NCBI GenBank assembly: GCA_017617615.1
Contig: JAFZVV010000011.1
Coordinates: 186,001-250,000 of the forward strand
From: Prevotella sp.
GTDB lineage: Bacteria; Bacteroidota; Bacteroidia; Bacteroidales; Bacteroidaceae
Direction: 5' to 3'
DNA: 64,000 bases
How positions within the stretch are numbered: position 1 is the first letter of the stretch; every line of letters starts with the position of its first letter. This document shows, piece after piece, positions 29,725-39,634 of the stretch. The translations under genes were made by a program, and so were the position numbers. A model generated the notes under the pieces. The model was not told where the DNA came from. It saw nothing but the letters and a program-made list of their open reading frames with translations, and did not search any database.

Positions 29725-30104
29725 TGAAACAGCAAGACATGGACGAAATCCTCAGGCACATCGATGAGGGTAAGGCCACACCAGAAGAACAAATCGAGGC
29801 AGAAGCCTTCTTGCGTGGGATGGAAGAGCGGCTCTCTTCTCGCATCGACCAATGGGATGCGGAAGAGAAGACCCCCCGACACCACGCGAAGACTGCATGG
29901 ATACGCAGGACCATCGCTGCTGCCGCCTGCATCGCCATCATCTTCGGCGTCACCCATCTTGTGCGCCATTCGCAAACAACCATTGCTGATGTGCAAACGC
30001 AGAAAGACACCTACGACAACCCCGAAGAGGCGGCAGCCGAAGCGGAATGGGCATTGATGAAATTCTCGGAAACCATCAACAAAGCAGTCTGTTACAATCA
30101 ATAA
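29721..30104 (+). CDS. Probable anti-sigma factor, single-pass membrane protein
   Basis: This 127-residue protein has a helical N-terminal part (about 1-55) that could bind the sigma factor, one transmembrane segment (about 63-81) and a short periplasmic tail. It overlaps the sigma gene's stop codon. The anti-sigma role is inferred from topology and position; it has no HCC zinc motif of ZAS-type anti-sigma factors. Confidence 0.72.
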   Translation: MMKQQDMDEILRHIDEGKATPEEQIEAEAFLRGMEERLSSRIDQWDAEEKTPRHHAKTAWIRRTIAAAACIAIIFGVTHLVRHSQTTIADVQTQKDTYDNPEEAAAEAEWALMKFSETINKAVCYNQ

Positions 30105-30116
30105 AACATATATATC

Positions 30117-30587
30117 ATGACAATTCGTACCTTATATATTTCATGGCTTGCCATATTGCTGACACTGATTGCCTCTGTCAGCGCAACGGCCCAGGATGCC
30201 TTGTTCGACAAATACGAAGATACGAAAGGCATCACCACCATCTTCATTTCCAAGACCATGCTGGGGATGATTCCCGACGTGAAGGCAGGACGGCACAACA
30301 TCGGCAGCGTGGCGGGAAAACTCGACCAACTGCGCATCCTGAATTGCGAGAATAAATCAACGATACCTGAGGTGCGCGACTTCGCCATGAAGACCTACAA
30401 GAAAGGGAAATTTGAGGCCATCATGAAAATCAACGAAGACGGCGAGAAAGTGACCATCTACCAACGCACGCTCAAAGACGGGAAAAACGAGTTCTCCCTG
30501 TTCACGGAATCGGATGGCGAACTGACCATCATCAATATCATCGGAAAGGTTACGCTGAAAGATATACAGGGAATCACGGGGAAGTAA
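30117..30587 (+). CDS. DUF4252-family secreted protein
   Basis: The 156-residue protein has a signal peptide (about 1-25) and the same domain as the gene at 28,703, seen in GITTIFISKTMLGMIPDV and ELTIINIIGKVTLKDIQGI. The sigma/anti-sigma pair is thus flanked by two members of one family. A strong terminator follows at 30,601. Confidence 0.82.
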   Translation: MTIRTLYISWLAILLTLIASVSATAQDALFDKYEDTKGITTIFISKTMLGMIPDVKAGRHNIGSVAGKLDQLRILNCENKSTIPEVRDFAMKTYKKGKFEAIMKINEDGEKVTIYQRTLKDGKNEFSLFTESDGELTIINIIGKVTLKDIQGITGK

Positions 30588-30600
30588 TTCTTGAAAACTG

Positions 30601-30626
30601 GGCTTCGCTTTCATTCAAGCGAAGCC
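30601..30626 (+). terminator. Rho-independent terminator after the ECF operon
   Basis: A perfect 9-bp stem, GGCTTCGCT with AGCGAAGCC, has an 8-base loop and is followed by TTTCCCCC. Confidence 0.75.
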
Positions 30627-30684
30627 TTTCCCCCTATTTACAATTTCATGTTTTTTGCCCGCTTATTCTTCTTTTTTGGAAAAA

Positions 30685-30718
30685 TTTGGCGTTTATTGGA
30701 TAATAATTTGTAATTTTG
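30685..30718 (+). promoter_or_regulatory. Promoter for the XRE-cupin and acyl-CoA ligase genes
   Basis: TTTG at 30,685-30,688 and TAATTTTG at 30,711-30,718 are 22 bp apart. It lies about 30 bp before the start codon at 30,748. Confidence 0.5.
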
Positions 30719-30747
30719 CAGCCAAATTTTCACAAACATACCATTTT

Positions 30748-31326
30748 ATGTCGAATAACAGCACTGTCGTTGGTTCCAAAATCAAGAGTATAAGGGAATC
30801 AAAACTCATCTCCATCGAAGACATCGCGGAGCGTAGCGGCCTCTCGGTCGACCAAATCAAATCCATCGAGAACGATCAGTTCCTGCCCTCCTTAGGGCCA
30901 CTGATCAAGATTGCCAGGGCACTGGGCGTAAGGCTCGGCACCTTCCTCGACGACAACGACGAACTGGGTCCCGTGGTATGCCGTGCCGCGGAGCGTGACA
31001 GCAGCATCAGTTTCTCCAACGATACCGCCGACGCACGGAAGCACATGGAATACCACTCTCTCGCCAAGCAGAAGATGGGGCGCCACATGGAGCCGTTCAT
31101 CATTGACATCCAGCCCAGCGAGGAGCGCAACTTCAAACTCTCGGCCCATGAGGGCGAGGAATTCATCTTCGTGATGGAGGGCGAGGTGGAAATCGACTAC
31201 GGCAAGGAGAGATACACGCTGGCCATGGGTGACAGCATCTTCTACGACTCCATCGTAGAGCACCACGTACACGGTGTAGCCGGGAAGTCGGCCAAGATTC
31301 TCGCCGTGGTCTATATCCCATTTTAA
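30748..31326 (+). CDS. XRE-family regulator with a C-terminal cupin domain
   Basis: 192 residues. An XRE helix-turn-helix lies at about 8-65 ([20 protein letters not shown]), followed by a cupin barrel at about 110-190 ([20 protein letters not shown], then [10 protein letters not shown]). This family usually senses a small molecule. It is 11 bp before an acyl-CoA ligase gene, a pairing common in Bacteroidetes, so it may control that gene in response to a fatty acid or related ligand. Confidence 0.9.
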   Translation: MSNNSTVVGSKIKSIRESKLISIEDIAERSGLSVDQIKSIENDQFLPSLGPLIKIARALGVRLGTFLDDNDELGPVVCRAAERDSSISFSNDTADARKHMEYHSLAKQKMGRHMEPFIIDIQPSEERNFKLSAHEGEEFIFVMEGEVEIDYGKERYTLAMGDSIFYDSIVEHHVHGVAGKSAKILAVVYIPF

Positions 31327-31337
31327 AAACCACCAGC

Positions 31338-32990
31338 ATGCAACAGTTATTTGAAAGGACTTTGGGTGGATGGCTCGAACACTGGGCCGAGACCACTCCC
31401 GACAAAGAATACATCGTCTACTCCGACCGCGACCTGCGCTTCACCTGGAAAGTGTTCAACGAACGTGTGGACAACCTGGCGAAAGGACTCCTTGCCATCG
31501 GTGTGAAGAAAGGCAGCAATGTGGGCATCTGGGCCACCAACGTGCCCGATTGGCTGACGTTTCTCTACGCCACGGCGAAAATCGGTGCGGTGTTGGTGAC
31601 GGTGAACACTAACTACAAGCAGAGCGAATTGGAATATCTCTGCGAGAACTCCGACATGCACACGCTGTGCATCACCGACGGCACGTGGGAGTGCGACTAT
31701 GTGGACATGACCTACAAGATGCTGCCGGAACTGAAGAACTGTGAGCGCGGTCATCTAAAGAGCGAGCGGTTCCCGTGTATGAAAAACGTGGTGTTTATCG
31801 GGCGCGAGAAATACCGTGGCATGTTCAACACAGCTGAACTTCTGCTCCTGGGCAAGAACATCGACGACGACCACCTCGACGAGGTGAAGAAGAGCGTGAC
31901 CTGCCACGACGTGGTGAACATGCAGTACACCTCGGGCACCACAGGTTTCCCCAAGGGCGTGATGCTCACCCACTACAACATCACCAACGACGGCTTTATC
32001 ACCGGTGAGAACATGGAGTTTACGCAAGACGACAAACTCTGCGTATGCGTGCCACTGTTCCATTGCTTCGGCGTGGTGCTTGCCACGATGAACTGCCTCA
32101 CCCATGGCTGTACGCAGGTGATGGTGGAGAAGTTCGACCCCCTCGTGGTGCTGGCATCGATACACAAGGAACGCTGCACCGCGGTCTATGGCGTGCCCAC
32201 GATGTTCATCGCCGAACTCACCCACCCCATGTTCGACATGTTCGACATGAGTTCGCTGCGCACGGGCATCATGGCAGGCTCACTCTGCCCTGTGGAACTG
32301 ATGAAGCAGGTAAGCGAGAAGATGTTCCTGACCATCACCAGCGTCTACGGACTCACCGAGTCGTCGCCGGGAATGACGCAGTCGAACATCCACGACACCT
32401 TTGAGCAACGCTGCACAACGGTGGGCCGCGACTTCCCCTTCGTGGAGGTGAAGGTGCTCGACCCCGAGACGGGCGAAGAATGTCCGGTTGGCGTACAGGG
32501 CGAAATGTGCTGCCGTGGCTTCAACGTGATGAAAGGTTACTACAAGAATCCTGAGGCCACTGCTGAGGTGATAGACAAGAACGGATTCCTGCATTCCGGC
32601 GACCTTGGCGTGAAAGACGAGGACGGCTTCTACCGTATCACCGGGCGCATCAAGGACATGATTATCCGTGGCGGCGAGAACGTCTACCCCCGTGAGATTG
32701 AGGAGTTCCTCTACCACATGCCTGGCATCAAGGATGTGCAAGTGGCTGCCGTGCCTTCGAAGAAATACGGCGAACAGGTGGGCGCCTTCATCATCCTGCA
32801 GGATGGCGTGAAGATGGAGCCTGAGGACGTGCAGGAGTTCTGCCGCGGGAAAATAGCACGCTACAAGATTCCGAAATATGTGTTCTTCATCGATGAGTTC
32901 CCGCTCACGGGCTCAGGGAAGATACAGAAGTTCAAACTCAAGGAACTGAGTTTGCAGCTATGCGAGAAAATGGGCATCGAGGTGGTTTGA
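31338..32990 (+). CDS. AMP-dependent acyl-CoA synthetase/ligase
   Basis: The 550-residue protein is a soluble ANL-superfamily enzyme. It has the AMP-binding motif [11 protein letters not shown] (about 197-207), GLTESSPG, the hinge and [17 protein letters not shown] near residues 418-434, and a C-terminal catalytic Lys in GSGKIQKFK. It activates a carboxylic acid as an acyl-adenylate and transfers it to CoA. The full length and order of motifs fit a medium- or long-chain fatty acid ligase. A terminator hairpin overlaps the end of the gene. Confidence 0.92.
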   Translation: MQQLFERTLGGWLEHWAETTPDKEYIVYSDRDLRFTWKVFNERVDNLAKGLLAIGVKKGSNVGIWATNVPDWLTFLYATAKIGAVLVTVNTNYKQSELEYLCENSDMHTLCITDGTWECDYVDMTYKMLPELKNCERGHLKSERFPCMKNVVFIGREKYRGMFNTAELLLLGKNIDDDHLDEVKKSVTCHDVVNMQYTSGTTGFPKGVMLTHYNITNDGFITGENMEFTQDDKLCVCVPLFHCFGVVLATMNCLTHGCTQVMVEKFDPLVVLASIHKERCTAVYGVPTMFIAELTHPMFDMFDMSSLRTGIMAGSLCPVELMKQVSEKMFLTITSVYGLTESSPGMTQSNIHDTFEQRCTTVGRDFPFVEVKVLDPETGEECPVGVQGEMCCRGFNVMKGYYKNPEATAEVIDKNGFLHSGDLGVKDEDGFYRITGRIKDMIIRGGENVYPREIEEFLYHMPGIKDVQVAAVPSKKYGEQVGAFIILQDGVKMEPEDVQEFCRGKIARYKIPKYVFFIDEFPLTGSGKIQKFKLKELSLQLCEKMGIEVV

Positions 32991-33008
32991 CACCCGATGC
33001 CCATTTTT
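32967..33008. terminator. Strong terminator overlapping the acyl-CoA ligase stop codon
   Basis: ATGGGCATCG at 32,970-32,979 pairs perfectly with CGATGCCCAT at 32,995-33,004, with GGTG/CACC pairing further in, and is followed by a run of T. The TGA stop codon sits in the loop region. A-rich sequence on the other side may let it also serve the convergent aldo/keto reductase gene. Confidence 0.8.
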
Positions 33009-33031
33009 TCTTTCTGTCGAGCAACTGGAAA

Positions 33032-34408
33032 TCAGCGGTCGCTGAGGGTTTCCACGATACGTGCCAACTGGTTGGGGATACGTATCTGTTGCGGACACTT
33101 CGAGAGACATTCCTCACAGTCCTGGCAACGGTGTGCCCATACTTTCTCATCGGGCAAGGCACGGCGGTAACCATCCATGAACAGTTCTTTACGCTGCGCG
33201 TAGTCGGCAGCGCCCTTGTCGGGCAGCGGGATGATTTTCTTCCCCACGGCATCGTTGTAGTAGGCGAAGTTACCGGGGATATTGACACCAAACGGACAGG
33301 GCATGCAATACTCACAGGTGGTGCAGGGGATGGTAGGCACGCCAGCCACCTTGTCGGCGATGGTGGCCATCAGCGCATTCTCTGCCTCGGTACAGGGGTC
33401 AAGGGGCGAGAAGGTGGCAACGTTCTCCACCACATGTTCCATCTTGTTCATGCCACTCAGCGTAGTGAGGATATTGGGATGCGAGCCAACCCACCTGAAT
33501 GCCCAACGTGCTGCGCTGTCATCGGGACGCATGGCCTGGAGTGCTGCCATCACGTCGGAATCGACCCTCGACAACGCACCGCCACGCAAGGGTTCCATCA
33601 CCACACACTGCACACCAGTCTTCTCACATTTGTTGTAGAGGTATTCGGCATCGGCATCATGGCGTCGACCGCCACGTATGGAGGCGTGCCGCCAGTCGAG
33701 GAAGTTCATCTGTATCTGCACAAAGTCCCAGTGGTAGTCGTCCTGATGGTCGAGCAACCAGTCGAAGGCGCTCACATCACCATGGTAGGAGAATCCCAGA
33801 TGCTTGATGCGCCCAGCCTTTCGCTCCGCGAGGAGGAAGTCGAGGAGTCCGTTGTTGATGAAACGGCTCTCGAGGTTGTCCACGCCACCACCGCCGATGC
33901 TGTGAAGGAGATAGTAGTCGATGTGGTCAACCTTCAGTCGCTGAAACGAGGTGTAATACATCTCCTTGGCCTTATCGATATCCCACGAGGCGGGGTTCTG
34001 ATTCGACATCTTCGTGGCCACGAAATATTTCTCTCGGGGATGGCGTGAGAGGGCATTACCGGTGAGCACCTCCGACCTTCCACCCATATACATCGGCGCG
34101 GTATCGAAGTAGTTGACACCATGCTCTATGGCATAGTCCACCATCTTGTTCACCTCTTCCTGGTCGTTGGGCAAGCGCATCATACCGAAGCCCAGCAGCG
34201 AAATCTGTTCGCCAGTGCCATGCTGCACACGATAGGTCATGCGTACAGGACCATCGTTGACGGCCTTCGGGGCTGCCTTCCAACCCAGAGGACTTGCAAG
34301 GGCACCAAACGGCTCGAGGGCCATCAGGGCCACTGCCGACCCTGCTCCTACTCCCAGTCGCCGTAGGAATTCCCGGCGTCCCATGTTTGTGTCTTTTCTA
34401 TTTCCCAT
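33032..34408 (-). CDS. Tat-exported aldo/keto reductase with a C-terminal double 4Fe-4S ferredoxin domain
   Basis: 458 residues. A twin-arginine signal (GRREFLRR, about 10-17, then a hydrophobic stretch) is followed by an aldo/keto reductase barrel (GFGMMRLPND; NYFDTAPMY, with the Asp-Tyr pair; later HIDYYLLHS). The C-terminus has two Cys clusters, CTTCEYCMPCPFG and CQDCEECLSKCPQ, that should bind 4Fe-4S clusters. The Tat signal fits a cofactor loaded in the cytoplasm. The substrate is unknown. The start at 34,408 lies after a -7 element; ATG at 34,384 is the alternative. Confidence 0.9.
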   Translation of the reverse strand: MGNRKDTNMGRREFLRRLGVGAGSAVALMALEPFGALASPLGWKAAPKAVNDGPVRMTYRVQHGTGEQISLLGFGMMRLPNDQEEVNKMVDYAIEHGVNYFDTAPMYMGGRSEVLTGNALSRHPREKYFVATKMSNQNPASWDIDKAKEMYYTSFQRLKVDHIDYYLLHSIGGGGVDNLESRFINNGLLDFLLAERKAGRIKHLGFSYHGDVSAFDWLLDHQDDYHWDFVQIQMNFLDWRHASIRGGRRHDADAEYLYNKCEKTGVQCVVMEPLRGGALSRVDSDVMAALQAMRPDDSAARWAFRWVGSHPNILTTLSGMNKMEHVVENVATFSPLDPCTEAENALMATIADKVAGVPTIPCTTCEYCMPCPFGVNIPGNFAYYNDAVGKKIIPLPDKGAADYAQRKELFMDGYRRALPDEKVWAHRCQDCEECLSKCPQQIRIPNQLARIVETLSDR

Positions 34409-34450
34409 AGTCGTAAAATGATGATATTGTTCTCCAATTGTATTTTTGCG

Positions 34451-34458
34451 CAAATATA
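34451..34458 (-). promoter_or_regulatory. Probable -7 element for the aldo/keto reductase gene
   Basis: The minus strand reads TATATTTG, 43 bp upstream of the start codon at 34,408. Confidence 0.45.
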
Positions 34459-34602
34459 GTGAAAGCCGAAGACAATGCAAAACAAAAGACAAAGAATTTT
34501 GTTTTCATTGTTGAGGCGCATCCTATATTCGCCACGAAGTGGCAAATATACTTTTTTTCTGATATTATCCAGATTAATGTGGTAGCCATTACGAAAAATG
34601 CG

Positions 34603-34610
34603 TATCTTTG
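34603..34610 (+). promoter_or_regulatory. -7 element for the Ca2+-ATPase/serpin fusion gene
   Basis: TATCTTTG lies 12 bp before the ATG at 34,623, so the leader is very short. The -33 element is weak. Confidence 0.45.
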
Positions 34611-34622
34611 CAGTGTTTTCTC

Positions 34623-37600
34623 ATGATGAACAAGAAACAACAATTCACGGGCCTGACCGACGAGCAGGTGCTCGAGAGCCGGACCAGACATGGAAGGAAT
34701 GTCCTTACTCCACCCAAAAAGGATTCCTTACTGAGACTTTTCCTTAGCAAGTTCGAAGACCCGCTGATAACCATCCTGATGGTCGTCGGCGTGTTCTCCA
34801 TCGGTGTGTCATGCTACGAGTACTGGGGACTGCACGAGGAGTTCAAGGTGTTCTTCGAACCCATCGGCATCTTCGTGGCCATCCTCCTCGCCACGGGTCT
34901 CGGTTTCTATTTCGAACTGAAGGCACAGAAAGAATTTACCATCCTGAACAAGGAGAACGACCACGAGAAGGTGGCGGTGATACGCAATGGCAACGTGACG
35001 GAGATACCGAAATGTGACGTCGTCGTGGGTGATATCCTGGTGTTGCAGACAGGACAGGAAATCCCAGCCGATGCGCTGCTTCTCGAAGCACTGAGCCTGA
35101 TTGTAGACGAGTCGTCGTTGACGGGCGAGCCTGCCCACTCCAAGACAACCGAAATAAGTGAAGACATAGAGAGCACTTATCCCAGCAACCACATTTACCG
35201 TGGCACCCAAATCTTGGAAGGTCATGGATATGCCGAGGTATTAGCCGTTGGTGACAAGACAGAGAACGGCAGAATCATGCAGTCGCTCATGGGAGTAGAC
35301 ATCGACAAGGAAGAAAAGAACACTGCTTTCGAAGGATTGAATGACACGCAGAAAAAGGCTCTCCGCCTGCAGGAAAAGAACAAGGTAACACGAAAAATCA
35401 AGACTCCCCTCGATGAGCAACTTGCCAGCTTGAGCAAGTTGATTACCAATCTCAGTTACATCTTCGCCGGGGCCATCATTGTAGCCAAACTCCTCGTGTA
35501 TTTCGATTGGCTTTTTGCTGCATGGGCACTGTTGATACCTACGGTGTGGTTTTTCTGGTTGGTCATCAAGAGATTCGACCAATACAGCAGATGGAAATGC
35601 CTGGCAATTATCGTGGGGTTCTTTGCCATTTTCATAGGGATGGTCTTAGGCCTGCACATACTTACCCCCGAGAAGGAACTTTCGCATCTGCTCGCCTACG
35701 CCTTGGAAACCATCATGATTGCCGTGGCGCTGGTGGTGGTGGCGGTGCCCGAGGGTTTGCCGATGGCGGTATCGCTGTCGCTCGCCAACTCCATGCGAAA
35801 GATGCTGAAAACCAATAACCTGGTGCGTAAGATGCATGCCTGCGAGACGATGGGTGCCACGACGGTCATCTGCACCGACAAGACAGGAACGCTCACGCAG
35901 AACCTGATGCAGGTAAAAGAATGCCTGTTAGACAAGGGTCCCCTCATGTTTGAAGGTATTGCTGTCAACTCCACGGCTTCCCTCGACCTGACAGCGGAGA
36001 AGCCACGGGTTATCGGTAACCCCACGGAAGGTGCCCTCCTGCTCTGGCTCGCTGCCAACGGACAAGACTACAAGAAACTGAGGCTCGGTGCCAAGCGTCT
36101 GAAAGAGATTCCGTTCTCTGCAGAGAGGAAATACATGGCTTCGCTGGTAGAGTCGGGCGTGATAAAAGGACGGAAAATCTTGTATGTGAAAGGTGCCCCG
36201 GAAATCATCATGAAACTATGCAAGTATGTTCCCGAGAACTATTCCTGGAAAAATTTTATGAAGGCGCTGAACGAATATCAGCAAAAAGCCATGCGCACTT
36301 TGGCCATAGCCTACCAGATAGTGAATGATGGGCAACCGACCATCGAGGACGGGCAACTCGTGGCCAAAGACCTCGTTCTTGCCGGTGTCGTGGGAATCGA
36401 AGACCCCATCCGCGACGATGTGAAGGAGGCGGTGGAGAAATGCCTGAATGCCGGTATTGACGTGAAAATCGTGACAGGCGACACCATGGGCACCGCCCAA
36501 GAGATAGGACGGCAAATCGGCATCTGGAAGGATGGCTATTCCGAGCGCAACATCATCGACGGACAGTCGTTTGCGGCACTCTCGGAAAAAGAACTGTTGG
36601 AGCGTGTGAACGACCTGAAGATTATCGCCCGTGCCCGACCAATGGACAAGAAACGCCTGGTGGAGGCCCTGCAGGCAAAGGACCATGTGGTGGCAGTGAC
36701 GGGCGACGGCACCAATGACGCACCGGCACTGAACGCAGCCCATGTGGGGCTGTCGATGGGCGCTGGGACGAAAGTGGCGAAAGAAGCAAGCGACATCACT
36801 ATCATCGACAACTCCTTCGCGAGCATCGTCCGGGCCGTGAAATGGGGGCGCTCACTATTCCAGAACATTCAGCGATTCCTCCTCTACCAACTCACGGTGA
36901 ACGTAGCGGCATGCCTTCTTGTGCTCTTCGGAGCATTCATGGGGACGGAATCGCCGTTGACCGTCACGCAGATGCTTTGGGTGAACCTCATCATGGACAC
37001 TTTCGCTGCCTTCGCGCTATCGGCACTCCCGCCAACGGAGAAGGTAATGGCCGACAAGCCCAGAGACCGCAATGCATTCATCCTCGACAAGTCGCTGCTC
37101 ACCAACATCTTGGGGGTGGGCGTGTTTTTCTTCGTCTTGCTTTTAGGGTTACTTTATGTCTTCCAGCATTCCGATATACATCAGTTGACCGACTTGTTGG
37201 ATGTCTCGCTCAGTGAGAGAAACACCCTCACACCCTATGAACTCACCTTGCTCTTCACCATCTTCGTGATGACACATTTCTGGTATCTGTTCAATGCGAG
37301 GGCATTCAAGACCGGAGGCAGTGGCCTGAACCTGAAGGGCTGCGACAGTTTCATCACCATCGCCATCATCATCTTGGTGGGCCAGGTAGCTATCGTGCAG
37401 TTGCCCGTCCTCAACAGTTTCTTCAACGTCGAGCCACTGAAAATTTCCGACTGGTGCATCATCATCGGCTTGTCTGCTTTTGTGATGGTCGTGAGAGAAT
37501 TCTTCGCCCTGGTAAAACGGATGAGAAAGACCACGATGATATTAGCCGTGGTGGCACTGAGCTGCACAATGCTGTCGTGCTCACTGTCCAAGTCAAAGAC

Positions 37601-38804
37601 GTTGGTGAGCATGTTGCCGGAGTCCAAACCAATGCTACTGACAGAGCAGCAGAAGGCCTTCGCCAACGACAACAACGGTTTCACGCTCAACTTCATGAAG
37701 ACAGTGAACGATATCGACCATGAGGGCAAGGGTTTCATCTACTCGCCGCTGAGCATCACCTACGTCCTGGCGATGGTAAACGACGCTGCAATGGGAGCCA
37801 CGGAAAAGGAACTCGAACAGAAACTGGGTTTCCACGAAGGGGGCATACAGGCGGTGAACGAATTCTGCAAGAACCTCATCGACAACCTGCCGAAGGTAGA
37901 CCCCAAAGTGCAACTGAACATAGCCAATGCCATCTTCCTCAATCAAGACAACATACTGAAAGAGGAGTTCCGGCAAGACATGCACGACTATTTTGATGCC
38001 ACGGCAGAGGCACTCGACTTCTCTTCGAAGAAATCACTCGGCATCATCAACGACTGGTGCAACAAGAAGACCAAAGGCATGATTCCCTCTATCCTCGACA
38101 GCGTCGATCCCAACATGGTTTCATACCTGCTCAATGCCATCTACTTCAAGGCCGACTGGACCAAGAAGTTCAACAAGAAGAACACCAAAACAGAACTGTT
38201 CAACGGTGAAAACGGCCGTCAGAAGATACCGATGATGCAACAGAAGGTGCTTATCAGATACGTAAGGAACACCACCTACGCGGCCATCGACATCCCATAC
38301 GGCAACGAACTGTGGAGCATGACGGTATTGCTGCCAGAGGAGGGAAAGACGACCGACGATGTCATCAACCGATTGGCAGAGACGGGATGGACGGGCGACT
38401 ATGCCCGACACCCCATGCGTGGGGCGCAGACCTACGAGGTAGACCTGAAACTGCCACGTTTCGAGACAACGTCGGACACCGATAATCTCGAAGGTTCGCT
38501 GATTGGCATACTGGAGAAAATGGGAATCACCCTGGTCTTCGACCCTGCCAATAACGAAATACCAAACATGTGCGAACAACCTGCCTATGTGAACATGATA
38601 CGCCAGAAAGCGAAAATCAAGGTCAACGAAGAGGGTTCGGAAGCCGCTGCCGTCACGGCATCGGGAATACTTGGCGGAAGTGCCGCCGGAGGTCCCCGGA
38701 CCATCCCCAAGGCCGATTTCCATGCCACGCGCCCCTTTGTCTATGTCATCAACGAACACTCCTCGGGCGTCATCCTCTTCGTGGGCAAGTACACGGGGAA
38801 ATGA
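34623..38804 (+). CDS. P-type Ca2+-ATPase fused in frame to a serpin lipoprotein
   Basis: 1393 residues. Residues 1 to about 960 are a P2-type ATPase: TGE (167-169), VAVPEGLP in TM4, DKTGT with phosphorylated Asp419, GDGTND (694-699) and NLIMDTFAAFAL in TM6, as in PMCA/SERCA-type Ca2+ pumps. After the last ATPase helix the frame continues without a stop into MRKTTMILAVVAL (Met967 at 37,521), which looks like a lipoprotein signal ending in MLSC (Cys986). A full serpin of about 400 residues follows, with an inhibitory-type hinge EEGSEAAAVTA near 1336. If fused, the former signal would act as an extra transmembrane helix and put the serpin in the periplasm. Separate translation from 37,521 is also possible. 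Confidence 0.9.
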   Translation: MMNKKQQFTGLTDEQVLESRTRHGRNVLTPPKKDSLLRLFLSKFEDPLITILMVVGVFSIGVSCYEYWGLHEEFKVFFEPIGIFVAILLATGLGFYFELKAQKEFTILNKENDHEKVAVIRNGNVTEIPKCDVVVGDILVLQTGQEIPADALLLEALSLIVDESSLTGEPAHSKTTEISEDIESTYPSNHIYRGTQILEGHGYAEVLAVGDKTENGRIMQSLMGVDIDKEEKNTAFEGLNDTQKKALRLQEKNKVTRKIKTPLDEQLASLSKLITNLSYIFAGAIIVAKLLVYFDWLFAAWALLIPTVWFFWLVIKRFDQYSRWKCLAIIVGFFAIFIGMVLGLHILTPEKELSHLLAYALETIMIAVALVVVAVPEGLPMAVSLSLANSMRKMLKTNNLVRKMHACETMGATTVICTDKTGTLTQNLMQVKECLLDKGPLMFEGIAVNSTASLDLTAEKPRVIGNPTEGALLLWLAANGQDYKKLRLGAKRLKEIPFSAERKYMASLVESGVIKGRKILYVKGAPEIIMKLCKYVPENYSWKNFMKALNEYQQKAMRTLAIAYQIVNDGQPTIEDGQLVAKDLVLAGVVGIEDPIRDDVKEAVEKCLNAGIDVKIVTGDTMGTAQEIGRQIGIWKDGYSERNIIDGQSFAALSEKELLERVNDLKIIARARPMDKKRLVEALQAKDHVVAVTGDGTNDAPALNAAHVGLSMGAGTKVAKEASDITIIDNSFASIVRAVKWGRSLFQNIQRFLLYQLTVNVAACLLVLFGAFMGTESPLTVTQMLWVNLIMDTFAAFALSALPPTEKVMADKPRDRNAFILDKSLLTNILGVGVFFFVLLLGLLYVFQHSDIHQLTDLLDVSLSERNTLTPYELTLLFTIFVMTHFWYLFNARAFKTGGSGLNLKGCDSFITIAIIILVGQVAIVQLPVLNSFFNVEPLKISDWCIIIGLSAFVMVVREFFALVKRMRKTTMILAVVALSCTMLSCSLSKSKTLVSMLPESKPMLLTEQQKAFANDNNGFTLNFMKTVNDIDHEGKGFIYSPLSITYVLAMVNDAAMGATEKELEQKLGFHEGGIQAVNEFCKNLIDNLPKVDPKVQLNIANAIFLNQDNILKEEFRQDMHDYFDATAEALDFSSKKSLGIINDWCNKKTKGMIPSILDSVDPNMVSYLLNAIYFKADWTKKFNKKNTKTELFNGENGRQKIPMMQQKVLIRYVRNTTYAAIDIPYGNELWSMTVLLPEEGKTTDDVINRLAETGWTGDYARHPMRGAQTYEVDLKLPRFETTSDTDNLEGSLIGILEKMGITLVFDPANNEIPNMCEQPAYVNMIRQKAKIKVNEEGSEAAAVTASGILGGSAAGGPRTIPKADFHATRPFVYVINEHSSGVILFVGKYTGK

Positions 38805-38882
38805 GCACCCTCACCTGGGGTGCCAAACCGTAGCCAGAAGAATACCATGACAAGATGCAGTAAAAAAACTCTGCCCATATTC

Positions 38883-38913
38883 TTTGCTGTTCCGTCGGCT
38901 TTCATTATTTTTG
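38883..38913 (+). promoter_or_regulatory. Bacteroidetes-type promoter before the SH3-domain gene
   Basis: TTTG at 38,883-38,886 and TATTTTTG at 38,906-38,913 are 19 bp apart. The leader to the start at 39,079 would be about 160 bases, and I see no other feature in it. Confidence 0.65.
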
Positions 38914-39078
38914 CAACATAAAAGAACCCATGCTTTGCCTTGAGCCCATGCTATGGCAGCAGCAAAACGGCAGAGCCATAGAGCCATACAGAATATGGCA
39001 AATCTCCAAACCGGGACGTGCATGTACACCTGGTTTCCTGACAAAAGAAAACAAGACAACAACTACATAATGATTATC

Positions 39079-39510
39079 ATGAAAAGACTAACACTGATTT
39101 TTGCCACATTGCTGATGTGCATGGTGGTGAATGCCCAAAGTATGAAAATGGTGGTCGACAGCAAGGGAGAAGTCGTGGGCCGCCTCGTGAAAACCAATGC
39201 CACGACCTACACCGTTTCGACACAAGAAGACGTAGACGTGCCCAAGGCCGGACACCGCGTGGTGGTCTACAGTGCCGCGAAAGGACAGGGCATCGTGTAT
39301 AGAAATCTCGACCGCGTGGGAAACATCAACGTGCGCAAGGGACCGTCTACCAAGACCGCCATCATCGCAAAGATTCCCGACTGCGAAGACCTGCCCGAAC
39401 CTTATGACTGCCTCGGAAAGGTGAAGGGATGGTACAAAATCAAGATCGACGGCAAGATAGGCTACGTGCGTGGCGACTTGATGTCCTGGGACGGCATTTG
39501 CACGTTCTGA
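39079..39510 (+). CDS. Secreted protein with a bacterial SH3 domain
   Basis: 143 residues. A signal peptide ends near VNAQ (residue 18). The C-terminal 75 residues form an SH3b-type domain: NINVRKGPSTKTAIIAKI, then GWYKIKIDGKIGYVRGDLM. Such domains often bind peptidoglycan. The start at 39,079 is chosen because it gives a standard signal peptide; ATG at 39,070 would add three residues. Confidence 0.85.
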   Translation: MKRLTLIFATLLMCMVVNAQSMKMVVDSKGEVVGRLVKTNATTYTVSTQEDVDVPKAGHRVVVYSAAKGQGIVYRNLDRVGNINVRKGPSTKTAIIAKIPDCEDLPEPYDCLGKVKGWYKIKIDGKIGYVRGDLMSWDGICTF

Positions 39511-39544
39511 CCAACCTTCAATCACCTGACAACACATGCTTAGA

Positions 39545-39572
39545 CCCTGTCTGCCGGCTTCGACAGACAGGG
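39545..39572 (+). terminator. Possible terminator after the SH3-domain gene
   Basis: A 9-bp stem, CCCTGTCTG with CAGACAGGG, has a 10-base loop. The T-run after it is weak. Confidence 0.45.
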
Positions 39573-39634
39573 GTTAAGTCATGTGCATGCGAACCGCTTT
39601 CAAACAAACAATACATATCAAAAAAAAACCAACG

